Part shown: piece after piece, positions 47,674-58,679 of the stretch | Layout: each line of letters begins with the position of its first letter | How positions within the stretch are numbered: position 1 is the first letter of the stretch | Assembly: GCF_014066305.1 (NCBI RefSeq) | Contig: NW_023501036.1 | Location: 1,561,501 to 1,625,500, forward strand | Direction of reading: 5' to 3' | Length of the DNA stretch: 64,000 nucleotides | Origin: Letharia columbiana | Lineage: Eukaryota; Ascomycota; Lecanoromycetes; Lecanorales; Parmeliaceae | The notes under the pieces: generated by a model | Seen by the model: only the letters and a program-made list of their open reading frames with translations | Database searches by the model: none | What the model was told of the DNA's origin: nothing | Made by a program: the position numbers and the translations under genes

Positions 47674-49507
47674 GAAGGGTGTGTGCTGTCTGCCGAACCA
47701 ATTTCGTGCGAGGTTAAATGTTGTAAACGAAGCCAAGCCAGACCAAACGCCTTACTAACGTCCCAAAACCTGGGCTCAGTCCCCGATGTGTGCGCCCCTA
47801 TCTGCTCTTTCCATGTGCATACGGCCTGTTTGAATGATGAAAATCCCCAAAGTCCTGCAAATCATTATGAGCCCAGAGTGTGGTTCCTTCTGTTGAAAGT
47901 AGGATACCAGACATGTTAGAAAGAACGATTGTGACTGAAAGACTGATCATTGATTCATGGGATGTACGGATATTTATATACATAAAACAGGTGGCTGGTA
48001 ATTACCAGCCCTGGTAATACGCGACATGTATGCGATAGCCGAAGGGGCTGGTATTGTAACATCTTCCTCGCAGATAACCCCAATTATCTTCACCTTGGAT
48101 CGCACATGAACGGTGGAAAATGGTTTTCTAAGAGGTGACCATTTCTCCCTTCCTGTCATCTCTGAATGCGTAACCGCATGTTTATAATTTGAGGCGTAGG
48201 GACTATGCAAGGTAGCTCTGCGGAGTGAGCGACGCCGAGTCTCGGAGGCTGCTATACAGGCTGTTGCAAGCGCATCGATAGTTGTCAAAGCAATAACATT
48301 TCGATCCCAACTGCCATTACCCTCAGAATCTAGTGCCGATGAGGAGGGTCCTTACCAGTATGGAAAGGCGGCTGCGGCTTAGTGTAGAGCTGGCTACTGG
48401 TTGCCGCCATTGAAAAAGCTCAAGGCGATTGTGGAAGCAAACACGCTTCCGAGATCTGTATATAAAGATGTTGGCAAATACCTCTGAGCTAAGATCTGAC
48501 CTTTGCTACTCATGCTTGCAAGGTTCGTGGGCCTCCGTCCCTAAGCAAAACTCGATATCCATTTATATGCATGACCATGCATGACCACGACCCTCACACG
48601 TTGCCGCTTGTTCCCGGGTTGGCAAGAGAGTGATGTTGGGGGGGGGAGAGGGTGAAGAGGTATTGGCGATGGAGAAAGTAGAGGAATCAGGAAGGGAAAG
48701 ACACGGCAGAGGATGAAAATAATTACCTCTACCTATATCGAAATACTTTGGACAACGAGGGACAAAGGTGGGGAAAGCGCAGAGGAAGACGTATCCGTAT
48801 TCCTTTCTCCAACCACCTGCTCGCAAATTGCAAGATATCCAGGGTACATACTCAACTCCTGGTCTAGTGCTCGTTCCGATGCTCTCACTGAGCTCACGTG
48901 AGAATAGTGATTGGGGCTGTTGGTAATCTTATCCAATGGTGCTTGATTTCATGTCTGGATATTTCAATCTTGAGCATTTGGCTCACAAATGAGCCGGTGC
49001 CGATTCACGGCTATTGAGCTGATAAGGGTAACCGGAGCGCGGCGCCATGGAGTCCCTCACCAAAAGCGAGGTATATGTCGAACCGCCGAATTTCTAGAGA
49101 ATAAGAAGCCGCTGCATCATCGACGTTGTGTCCGCAGGTGCAATGAGAATCATGAACGACTCCTAATTCAACTCAAATTGAGCCTTCCCCTCGGTCTCTG
49201 TTGCACTTTTTGTTCGCTGTCGCATTGTCATGCATATGCATACCTATGCAGGGGGAACCGTAATTGCTCGGCTGCTCCAACGATAACGCCCCAAGCGGTA
49301 GATCGAGGCCGCGCTACTGCACCTACGACTTGGTGCCTGTTGGGGGTTCTGGGCCTTGAGAGACTCGATTGGTTCAGGTAGATTGAAGAATGGTTTTGAA
49401 TCTGTCTTTGACCGCTGATCTGCAGCTGTTCCGCTCTTAATTTGCCCAACCTTCGCGCCGCCACCGAGGGTGAAGGCCCGCATAGTGTGCCTGAATGTGT
49501 GTGTGTA
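47674..49507. other. Long intergenic stretch, no supported gene
   Basis: About 1.8 kb of normal composition. Short frames exist on both strands (one of 104 codons at 47974-48288, minus, has no ATG at its 5' end), but none shows motifs or clean intron signals. Poly-G at 48639-48646. Confidence 0.4.
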
Positions 49508-49535
49508 ATCGTAGTCCGACTATTCGCTTCGTGAG
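49508..49535. repeat. Isolated end of the TIR transposon found at 50962
   Basis: The 27-28 bases from TAATCGTAGTCCGACTATTC are the same as the left end of the TA-flanked element at 50960 except near the 3' edge. Beyond it the match stops, so this is a solo terminal fragment or the end of a deleted copy. Confidence 0.6.
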
Positions 49536-49867
49536 AGGGGTGTTCGCAGAAACGCCCTGGAGCAACCACCCATGTAGAATATACATGATTTACATTACTA
49601 TAGGTTCATTCTTCGAGGTCTCGGTGGTTGTAAATCAGAGCCAAGGCAAGGCCGCCTGTTATCATCTCATTTGAAGGTGTGGTTATGTCCTGCGAAATGA
49701 AATGTCACAGGCAGGCTGAAGGAAGATGAGATAGGGCTGAAGCGTATTACTGCAACCTCCAGCGTAGATTGGGACCGTAGTTGAATGGCAATGATCCTCC
49801 CCTCGCCTGAAAACCCTCTCCTCGGACAATTCTCCACTGTGCAGCTGCCGCCTTGTCAGATTACGAA

Positions 49868-50542
49868 CTAAGTGCTTGCTAGTCGTTCCTCAATCACTTC
49901 GACAATCTCGTGCCAATCGCACATGGCTCCCTGGCCAACGTCACCACATGCCAACTGTTTTACCTGTGGCGATAATATTTCAAACCAGTCCCATTCCTCA
50001 GCCAGTATCGCTAATTGCTTTGCCGTGATGGGATTATGCCACATCATCTGGTTCATCGCCGGCGCCGCAATAATTGCACGCGTTACGTCCCAAGCGCGGA
50101 TCACAGTGGTCAGGAGGTCGTCGCAGAGACCCCCTGTGACCTTTGCCAAAAGATTCGCGGACATGGGGACGATCGCGAGGAGGTGAGCCCAACGGCGGAG
50201 CTCGATATGTAAGATCTTCGAATGCCGTGTCCACGGGTCGATCCACTCGTCTTCGTCGAGATACACGGCATCCACGTTGGGGAGCAAGGCCAGGGAAGGA
50301 ACGGTGGGCTGCTCGGGAGACTGACCGGCAAGGAATTTCGTCGCCGCTTTGGTGAGGATGACTCGAATCGAGAGATTCGGGTGGGTTTCAAACGAGGATA
50401 TGATCAGGGGGAGTTTGATGGTGGCAACAGAGCCACTGGCGGCTAAAAGCAGGTGCTTTTTGCTATCATGGATTGCGTCCGAAACGACTGCTGCTGGATC
50501 TCGATACGTTCCTTGAACGCCTGCGTCGTGGCTGGTTGCCAT
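49868..50542 (-). CDS. Phosphopantothenoylcysteine decarboxylase (PPCDC, HAL3 family)
   Basis: 224-aa intronless frame with ATG at 50542. This is an FMN-dependent homo-oligomeric flavoprotein that decarboxylates 4'-phosphopantothenoyl-L-cysteine to 4'-phosphopantetheine, step three of CoA synthesis. Visible features are the FMN-binding start HLLLAASGSVATIKLPLII (about 30-48), LHIELRRWAHLLAIVPMSANLLAK with the catalytic His, the AAPAMNQMMW substrate motif, and the C-terminal clamp LACGDVGQGAM with the active-site Cys. Presence of both His and Cys argues for a real enzyme rather than a Hal3-type phosphatase inhibitor. The length is that of plant and animal PPCDC, without the acidic extensions of yeast Sis2/Vhs3. 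It lies beside the second repeat block yet shows no lesions. Confidence 0.92.
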   Translation of the reverse strand: MATSHDAGVQGTYRDPAAVVSDAIHDSKKHLLLAASGSVATIKLPLIISSFETHPNLSIRVILTKAATKFLAGQSPEQPTVPSLALLPNVDAVYLDEDEWIDPWTRHSKILHIELRRWAHLLAIVPMSANLLAKVTGGLCDDLLTTVIRAWDVTRAIIAAPAMNQMMWHNPITAKQLAILAEEWDWFEILSPQVKQLACGDVGQGAMCDWHEIVEVIEERLAST

Positions 50543-50779
50543 GGTTATCTCGACTTTTCAGACAGGATGTGACCTCGGGGATCCGTATTTTAGCGCAGTC
50601 AAGTCTCTCAATCTTCTTTATTACCTCTTTTAATTACTGTAGCTATTATTGTTACTCGGATCAAGTGGCATATCAGAACCCCACGAACCCCTACGGCGGT
50701 GCGAAATACGAGCTGCCTAGCGTATGCTATCCGCACACAAGAAAATGGAAGGGATAGAGATTTGAAGAAGAGGAGTTCT

Positions 50780-50935
50780 GGTGGGTAGGAGGGGTTTTTT
50801 ATTCTATGAAGCAGGGAGGCTGCTGCAGGATATATCCCACCAGGCCAAGCCGCTATGCTACATATGGACTAGCTGTAAAAGCCTGCAAGGAAGCCACGCC
50901 CTATCCGATAAACGCCGAGACCCCGGCACGCGGGT
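50780..50935. repeat. Fragment of the gag-element family with an internal deletion
   Basis: Bases 50780-50905 match 10364-10485. They then jump to TATCCGATAAACGCCGA, a sequence found inside the gag remnant at 55284-55300. Two distant parts of that element are thus joined here, so this is a deletion derivative. Confidence 0.5.
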
Positions 50936-50961
50936 CCTAGAAGTCGTGGTACACTAGCCTA

Positions 50962-52869
50962 ATCGTAGTCCGACTATTCGCTCCGCTTATAGTAGTCCTC
51001 AACTCAAAAACGTACTAGTCTCAAAGACGCGAAAATCTATTATTTCTTTCTAATTCTATATAGATCTCGACCTATAACTCGAATCTTAATAAATACATTT
51101 TAATGTATATATATTAGCTTTTATAGATTATAATTTAACTTTCGAATATAAGCCTTAATAATCTTATCGATCTTTTTTTATTAAATTTCCTTAATTCGAG
51201 TAGCTCGCTTTAAAGCCTTCTCCGCCTTTTCTATAATTATTTCTTTTATTATAATTAGAAATTTATATATTTAATCTACTAATATTTATTCTCTCTTCTA
51301 GATAATCGTTTTTAAAAGTATCTTATATATTCGCTTAACTACGGCCTCTTTATAAATAATCTTAATATCTTATTTAATAATTTATCTTAAGTAGCTATTA
51401 GTAATAGATTCTTTTATAAATCGAGCTAATAACTATTATATACTCTTTAGAATAATAAAAGTCTAAGTAGTAAGTAGTATTTTAAATTATTAATTATATT
51501 TAATAACGTCTTCGACTTTATAGAGAATTCTAATAAAAATAAGAGATATAGATTTATTTAAAGTTATAGCGCGAAGTATTAGATTTCTAATTTTTTCGAG
51601 TATTACTTTAAAGTTATAGAGTATAAAACTAATCTTTTAAAAGATTAAATATATAATACTAGGTGTAAAGGTTTAGATTTTTATCTAATTAAATACTATA
51701 AGAAAATCGAGTTTATTAAAATCGCTATTTTTAAGACGTATAGCCGAATCTATAGCCTTCGTATAATAATATTTAAATAATTAAAAGTATTTTATATCTA
51801 ATAGCTATATAATATATATAGAATACGAGAGAAGTATAAATAAGTCGATCTTTAATTATTAAGTAAATATATGAAATTCGTAGATATAGTAGAATTCGAA
51901 GTCGTTTAGAATTAAGATTCTTTATTCTTCTACTTAATAATAATAAGAAAATATATTAAAATATAGTAGCTAGTCGTATGTTAGTCGATTATTTAAATAT
52001 TTAATAGATGAAATAACTAATATAGTATTCGAAGATAAGTTATTTTTATTTTATTTATATAGAATATAAGTATTTTTTAAAATTACGAATAAAGATATAC
52101 TTTAATCTACGACGCTAATATATTTTATAAACGTAATATAATTATAATTATCTGAATCTACGAATTATAGAGACTTATTTTTATTTAAAATAATAATATA
52201 ATAGACGATTCTATAGTTAATTCGAAAGCTAGTCTTATTTATATTTTAAATATTTTAATATTATATACCCTTCTCTTTATAGCTTTATTAAAATTTCTTA
52301 TACGCTACGCGTATACTCTTAATATTATATATATTCTTACGCTCGATATTAAGAGATTTTTACTTTTATTTATAATATTTAGAATATTATTTTATAAATT
52401 ATATAGTCTAATCTTTACTAAGTAATTTAAGAGAATAATATAAATTCGAAGTAATTTTAAGAATATACTTAGTAGTATTTTAAATATAATTTAGTTGAAG
52501 TAAATACTCGATATTATTTAGATAATTAATATAGTTATATAGCGATTATTCTTAAGTCGTAATAAGATATATATAAATAAGTATTCGAGTACTTCTAGAA
52601 GCTTATCCCCGAAGTCGTTTTTATATTTATCGCGATTTAAGATTATAATACTCTATAGCCGCTATAGCGCTACGAAAATAATCGTTCTTATACTTATTAA
52701 TAATCTTCTAAACGAGTTTCTCTTATTTAGAATAAGATATAGATATAATATAATAAAATAATAATAAATTATAATATAGGGTATTAAATCGCGAAAAAAC
52801 GCGTCTTTAAGACTAGTGCGTCTTTGAGTTATAGACTACTATAAGCGAAGCGAATAGTTAAACTACGAT
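50962..52869. mobile_element. 1.9-kb TIR DNA transposon (Tc1/mariner superfamily by TA target), RIP-mutated
   Basis: Imperfect terminal inverted repeats of about 75 bp lie at 50962-51040 and 52790-52869. The left starts ATCGTAGTCCGACTATTCGC. The right end, read in reverse, is the same with RIP-type changes. TA dinucleotides flank both sides (50960-50961 and 52870-52871). The 1908-bp length is that of fungal Fot1-like transposons. The interior is RIP-mutated with no ORF. Conceptual translation on the minus strand ends in a Lys/Ala/Glu-type tail near 51180, compatible with a transposase but not proof. Superfamily placement is inference from size and TA duplication. Confidence 0.75.
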
Positions 52870-52871
52870 TA

Positions 52872-53684
52872 ATGAAGAGTAGAGCCTTCCCCTATTAAAG
52901 TTATATTAGAGTGTGTGAAAACTTTCGCATAACGCGCACATCTTATTATTGAAATCACACCACAACCACGTATTCTACGAACCTGAGATCTTTAGTACAG
53001 TGATTAGCTTATTATTTGATATAGGGCCCGTATTAATAATAAAGCGATTACACGACTGTGGGCCTCGAAACCAATAACCCCCTGAATACCGCAATGTCAC
53101 ACGCCTTTTCCGACAGCCAGGCTACGAAGTCTTTCTTTCGACTGAGCTTAACAGTCAATTATCACTATCACACATCGATCTTCCCCTCCTATAAGCAACA
53201 TTATTATTATCATCAGCAACAATAATACCAATTCTACTCTCTCGATACGGGCACCAGACGCTACGTGTTATTTCAGTCATTTCAGCTTTAACGTCTTTAT
53301 ACATGTTAGATCTTAACATCTTGATATACTATAACAACTACATTACACTTACACTTCACTTTACACTTATTTATTAATTCACACCACACCGTTACACCAC
53401 ATCTCCTCTAAGAGATATATCTCTTTTTCTTTATCGACTAGCAATCAGCCTATAACGCGAGAGAATCTTCATCTTTCTTCGCGTCTTCTAAAAGGTATCT
53501 TAAGATATATAATATAAATCGTTTAACCTCGCTCTATCGAAACGTATCCGACGTAGTAATATCGAATCTTAAATCTCGGCTTTATCTATTAAGTAATAGA
53601 TTACTAAGGAGTAATAACCCTTAATAACTATTAGAGTAATCCCGCCGAGTAGAATAATTAATAAAAGAGTTAAGATTTGAATAT
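52872..53684. other. Unassigned DNA between two transposons, partly RIP-mutated
   Basis: Mixed composition: 52900-53400 keeps CA/TG, 53450-53680 is more RIP-like. No frame of interest. It may belong to an older element. Confidence 0.35.
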
Positions 53685-54068
53685 TGTTTTCTATAGGACT
53701 CCCGGGCTTAGTAAAGTTCTTTATTTAGTCTATAAGCATACACATATACATAAGGGTTACGGGTCAAAAAGAAGGATACGATACTTGAGTTAGGGGCTCT
53801 GCGATTATAGGGGACCCCCTTTCAGCTTTCGGCTAGTCCAAAAACGGTTAGATAGATTAGTTACGCGTCTCGCATAGTCGGCCATTATTAGAAAATGAAC
53901 CGTGTATCGAATAATGATATTAGTGATGTCATATGAATGGAATATTAACTATGAAGGTTGCTAAGTAACATGTGTGCCGAAGTCATCAGAGTGCCAAGCC
54001 GCCAAGGAGCTAGCCCGAATGGAGCCTAGCGCAAGTCTGGAGAAGGAATGCCGGTTGAAACTATGACA
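53685..54068 (-). repeat. Candidate 3' LTR of a minus-strand LTR element
   Basis: Read on the minus strand, the sequence starts TGTCATAGTTTCAACC at 54068, directly after a polypurine tract GAGGGGGGGTAA (54069-54080), which is how a 3' LTR begins. A matching CA end may lie at 53685-53686. No second LTR was found in the window, so the left limit is a guess. Confidence 0.45.
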
Positions 54069-54080
54069 TTACCCCCCCTC

Positions 54081-54765
54081 AAATGGCCATATCCCTATGG
54101 TCCAAATCATGGCGACGGCGAGGTGGCAACAGCGAGACGATCGTCATGATCCATGATACACTGGCCTTTATGGCCTGAAGCATATTTGCTACCCCCTGAA
54201 ACAACAACTTTGAACTTTTTCTCGCAGACACTCTCAGTGTCCGACCGTGGCATTGAGCCAAATCTCATGTAGCAGGCCTGCGGACGCAGGCAACAGGGGT
54301 ATCAATATGGGGCAATAGCCCGGGAAGGTGCTTGAAGTAATGGTGTGGGGTGCTGAGAGGTGGTGTGGTGGATTCGTGGTTTTGGCGCATTGCCGAAAAA
54401 AGCGAAAAAAAAAATCGAAATCGAATGAGGCCAATTCGTTCAAAAACGCAAAGTCCGATGATTTGCCGAATCGAAACTGATTTGAATACGCTAGCCGCAT
54501 GCGGCTAGGCGGAACGATTGTTGCTGGTCAGAGAAAGGAGGAGAAATCCATTGCTGCTGCTGCAGGCAAGGCCTATGCCGTCATTACTTCTCCACAGCCT
54601 TCTCCACAGCCCCTCCAAAGAACAAGAATGACCAGGGCTCGTGTGGGTAGAAGAGGATGTAGATTCTATGGAGGCGGGATCCCAAGGATCTTAGGGATCC
54701 AGCCAAGCGAGCTATGCTATATAAAGCTAGAAAGAACGACCCCGCAGGAAGCACCTTTCCACAGC
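54081..54765. repeat. 3' non-coding part of the gag-only element
   Basis: 685 bp between the polypurine tract and the gag stop. It includes the segment 54640-54760 related to 10364-10485 and 50780-50905. No reverse transcriptase or integrase is present, so pol is missing from this element. Confidence 0.45.
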
Positions 54766-55344
54766 CTATTCCTTGGCCACAATGGCCTTTGCCTCTTCAG
54801 ACGACAATACCTTTGAGGCCATGCATACCTTAATCTAATTGGGCCGGTGGCCATAACCAAGGCATTTGAAACATCGGCCTTCTTTCTTCAGCTGATCCTT
54901 CAGCTGTTCCGAATAGGGTGATCGGCTTAATTTGAACTCCTGTTCATCAATCTCTTCCACATCCACGTACATAGCCTCCAATTGACGGAGGTCTTAGTCA
55001 GTCTTCCGCAAATGCTCAACAACTGAGCGGAAGGAAGACGATAAGATACCGGCGATTCGTGACCGAAGCTTAAGAGTAATGAGTCTTCGTAGTGCAGCGA
55101 TCTTATGACTTTCGCTATAGCCCAATAGCGCAATAGTAGCTAAAAATCGAGCATAGAACTCGTCAAATACCTCCTTCTTTTTCATAGCAAACGCCGGGTC
55201 ATAGAGTAGGGCGTCATTCTTTGCCAGCTTATCGTAATCACCAAACATGCCATAAAGCTCTAAAATCATCTCTTTCGTGGTGTTATCCGATAAACGCCGA
55301 CGCCGAGGCAACAAATTTAACCGAGATTCTTCCCTCACATTCAA
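54766..55344 (-). pseudogene. LTR-retrotransposon gag with zinc knuckle, one nonsense codon
   Basis: Minus-strand frame from 55344. It reads DYDKLAKNDALLYDPAFAMK, KKEVFDEFYARFLATIALLG and AALRRLITLKLRSRIAG, a gag pattern of fungal Ty3/gypsy-type elements, then VVEHLRKTD. A TAA at 54994-54996 interrupts. The same frame continues DLRQLEAMYVDVEE...YSEQLKDQLKKEGRCFKCLG and YGHRPNQ, a CCHC-like zinc knuckle, to a proper stop at 54766. TAA for CAA is the RIP-type change. About 192 codons. The rest of the sequence is hardly RIP-affected. Confidence 0.75.
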
Positions 55345-55534
55345 TAGCTTCCTTATGTTAATTATTAAATAACTCCACTACCAATAGTCCAATATGCCTC
55401 AAATTGCTACCCTACCTCCTCCTGATAAGGACGAATTAGATCAGGCCGTAAAGTAGCAAAAAAAAGCCACGAAAACCAGTGAGAGACAGGCATTTCTTGA
55501 AAAACGTGACAATCTTCTTCTGATACTGGCCGGA

Positions 55535-55700
55535 AAGGTATGGTATGGTATAGGATATTGACCTGCCATACCATACTCTGATATGGTATGGGTTATTGAG
55601 ATTTACAGAATCCCATACCTGGTATAGTATGAGATCTTGGCGGTATATACCACGGTATAATATATCTATGGGATTATATTATGGTATAATATATATATGA
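55535..55700. repeat. Cluster of GGTAT/ATACC palindromic units
   Basis: At least ten GGTAT or ATACC pentamers in both orientations lie within about 150 bp, for example GGTATGGTATGGTATAGG and CCATACCATACTC. The cluster can fold into several hairpins. It sits at the exact boundary between the gag element region and the next RIP-mutated tract. Confidence 0.6.
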
Positions 55701-56119
55701 GATATTTCGATTAGGATTTCTATATTTAGAAGTAGTTATTCTAATTATTATTCTAGTTAACGACTACGCTAAATTAATAAGATATATAATTAAATGCGAT
55801 TATATTTTATTACTCTATATATATATAAAAGAAAGCGAGTTATATCTGCTAATAATAAGAAAAGCTTATCTTCTTCTAATATTAGTCGCGCGAAATCCGC
55901 CAACACTTCGTAATTAAAGTCGTCGACGATGATTTTATACGTCTATTACGTATTTTCGATATCGCTATCTAATATAAAATTATGCGTATTATAGTTATAG
56001 CCTTCTTATTAAACCGCCGACTTAGGAAAGTTAATATATTTCTTAATATCCTCTCGAAAGTATCGTAGCTTAATATGACAAGCTATATTTCTTTAAGCTG
56101 TCTTCTCGCGACATATAAA

Positions 56120-58240
56120 AAAAAGGTTAAATATAGAAAGTATATAAAAGTATATTTAATGATTCTAGAACGAATTAACGATATCTATAATAATAATTAG
56201 AATTAAGAATTAGATATACTTAAATAAGAGATAACTTTATATTACTCGTATAATAGCGATAGTAATAGTTAAGATTAGAATATCGACTTAGATAACGTAG
56301 CTTTCATAGTAGACTTTTTATTACTATACGCCAAATTAATTACATATAAGTAAAGATTTATAATTTCATCTTTTAGGCGTAATCGCGTTTAATATTTTAA
56401 GATTTCTATAGTAACTCGATACTTATTAACTAGCGTATTAATATTATTATATCTAAACTATAGTAGCGCTTATTATTAAGTTCTATATTACGCTCTTAAG
56501 TAGCTTAAAAAATAGAATTTACTTAATTATTAGCGCGTATAATAAGAATTATTCTTAACACTTATATCTTATTTAACTTCGATATTATCTATTTCCTTCT
56601 AATCCGAGCTCTTATCTTTATCTACATATACGATTATTCGCGCAATAAGCGAAACTCTAGACTTCTTCGCAATTACGCTCGCGTGCTTTCTTTATATAAT
56701 ACTATTAAAACATAAGTTTATTAAAACAATAACTAGAACTAGAAGTTACTTATCGCTTATCTATTATATCTTATCTAATTTACTTAAGAGCTTACTTCTA
56801 TTATAATAACGATATATTAATATACTTAACTTTATACTTTTTAATAATTATAGCGTAATTAATAGCTAAGATATTGACTTTCTTTACTTTTTTAACTAGC
56901 TTCTTCTTAAACATAAATATATTTATTCGCTATCGCGATTTCTTAATATTTTTATTTTAACTAAGCTCGTCCTTCGCTTTTTATTTTAGCTAAAAATCTA
57001 ATTACCGCCTAACTAACTTATATTAAGACTCTTTAATATTACTATCATTATTAATATTTAATATCTATTATAGTAAATTATTAGACTTAATCTCTTCTAC
57101 TTTAATTACTATAAAAAGATAAATTAGCAGATATATATAAAAGAATTAAAGGGCTTATACGGATATCTACGAATATTAAGCTATCCTTAATTTTAATTAA
57201 AGCTTATTTTATTAAAAAGTGCGTTAATTCTAATAAGTACCGATATTAGAAATAAAGAGAATATATACCGCGCGCTATTATAAGTGTATTATTATAGAGT
57301 TCAACTTAAAGAATAATTATTTCTATAAAAATAGTAAGACTTAAAAATAAGAAAGTAAGAACGGAATACGCGAAAATTTTAATGAATTATAGTAGTTTAA
57401 CGCTAGTTAAATTAGATAAAGATAATCGCTTACTAGCTCGCTCTCTTAGATCTTTTATTTTTTAATTTATACGAACTATAATAATAATTATAATTATTAT
57501 AAAAGTAGCTAAGATTATACTAGATAATAGCGCTTAATAAATATAATTCGCTTAAGCTTAAATCTTTAAAATTAAAGAGAAAGCGCTTTATTAATATTTA
57601 ATTTAAGCTAGATAATGTAAAGTAATCTAAAAATTTAATATACGCGATAGATATCTAAGCTTTTCTTCCCTTCTTCTTCCCTCTCTAAGACTTTCTTTTT
57701 ATATTAACCCTTCTTATTATTAGACTATCTTCTTTATATATTAGACTTCTATTTAAATAATCTAATATTATTATAATTATACTAAAAGTATAACGCAGCT
57801 ATTAAGTCATATATTTATTTTTTATTTTTTAATAACTTTAAGTTAATACGTAGATAGACCGCGTAAAGAGCTTAACTTATATACGCTTAATCTATCATTA
57901 ATAGCTCTTCGAAAAAATTAATACTATTCTAGAGTGCTAGACGTAGCGTTAAAGTAAAGTCTTTATTAGATATTATTACTACTTTAATCGCTATCGCCGC
58001 CGCTTTAATAGATATCACCTCTACTTTAATAGATATTATTCTTACTTTAGTAGTATTAAGACGTCGATAAAAACTAGATAATATATTCTTCTAGTTATTA
58101 TTATATTTATTATATATAACTAACGCGAGCTATAGCTTAAGCTTTACGCGAGATTCGTTATTATTAAAAGTCGACTAATCTTATAATCTCGAAGCTTCTC
58201 TTCTAGCGCCTAATTCGTTAGATTATACTTACTTAGAATC
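56120..58240. repeat. Direct repeat copy 1 (about 2.1 kb)
   Basis: Aligns along its length with 58680-60770 at an offset of about 2540-2560 bp (landmarks: TATATAAAAGTATATTTAAT, GCTATAGCTTAAGCTTTACG). On the minus strand, conceptual translation around 56330-56430 gives LRLKDEIINLYLYVINLAYS followed by NKKSTM, faintly like the start of a Ulp1/C48 peptidase core. Confidence 0.75.
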
Positions 58241-58679
58241 TATTAAAGCGCTATCGTATTTAAAGGTTCGCTCTTAAAGCATTATATAAGATAATAAAAG
58301 TTTTTCTAATTCGTTAATTTGAGAGTAAGTCTTTTATTATTACGCTTTATAATTAGCTCTAATAATTTCTATTTAAATAGATATTTATCTTTATACGATA
58401 TATGAAAAGCGAGTTACGTTATAGAAAAAGGATCTAAATCTCATAATTATCTTAGTTAAGCCGTTTAAATTAAAAATAAAAGCGAATTAATCTTTATATA
58501 ATTTAGCTAATTTATTAATCGACTATTATATATATAACTATAAGATATAGTTATATATTATTAATTACTCAAGTAATTAGAAGAAGTATAAGAGAAATGA
58601 AATTATACAATTAAGCACTTACAAACTTTTCTCTTCTAAGTATTTATTTTAATTTAGAGTTTAATCGCTATCTAATTAA

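Noticed and set aside
47974..48288. 104-codon minus-strand frame
   Set aside because: No ATG at its 5' end, no motif, no intron signals.
50473..50757. 94-codon plus-strand frame
   Set aside because: It lies antisense to the start of the PPCDC gene and its promoter; no conserved features.
55394..55550. Plus-strand frame starting MPQIATLPPPDKDELDQAVK then a stop
   Set aside because: Coding-like for about 50 codons with one nonsense codon, but it runs into the ATACC repeat and matches no family I know; too weak to list as a gene.
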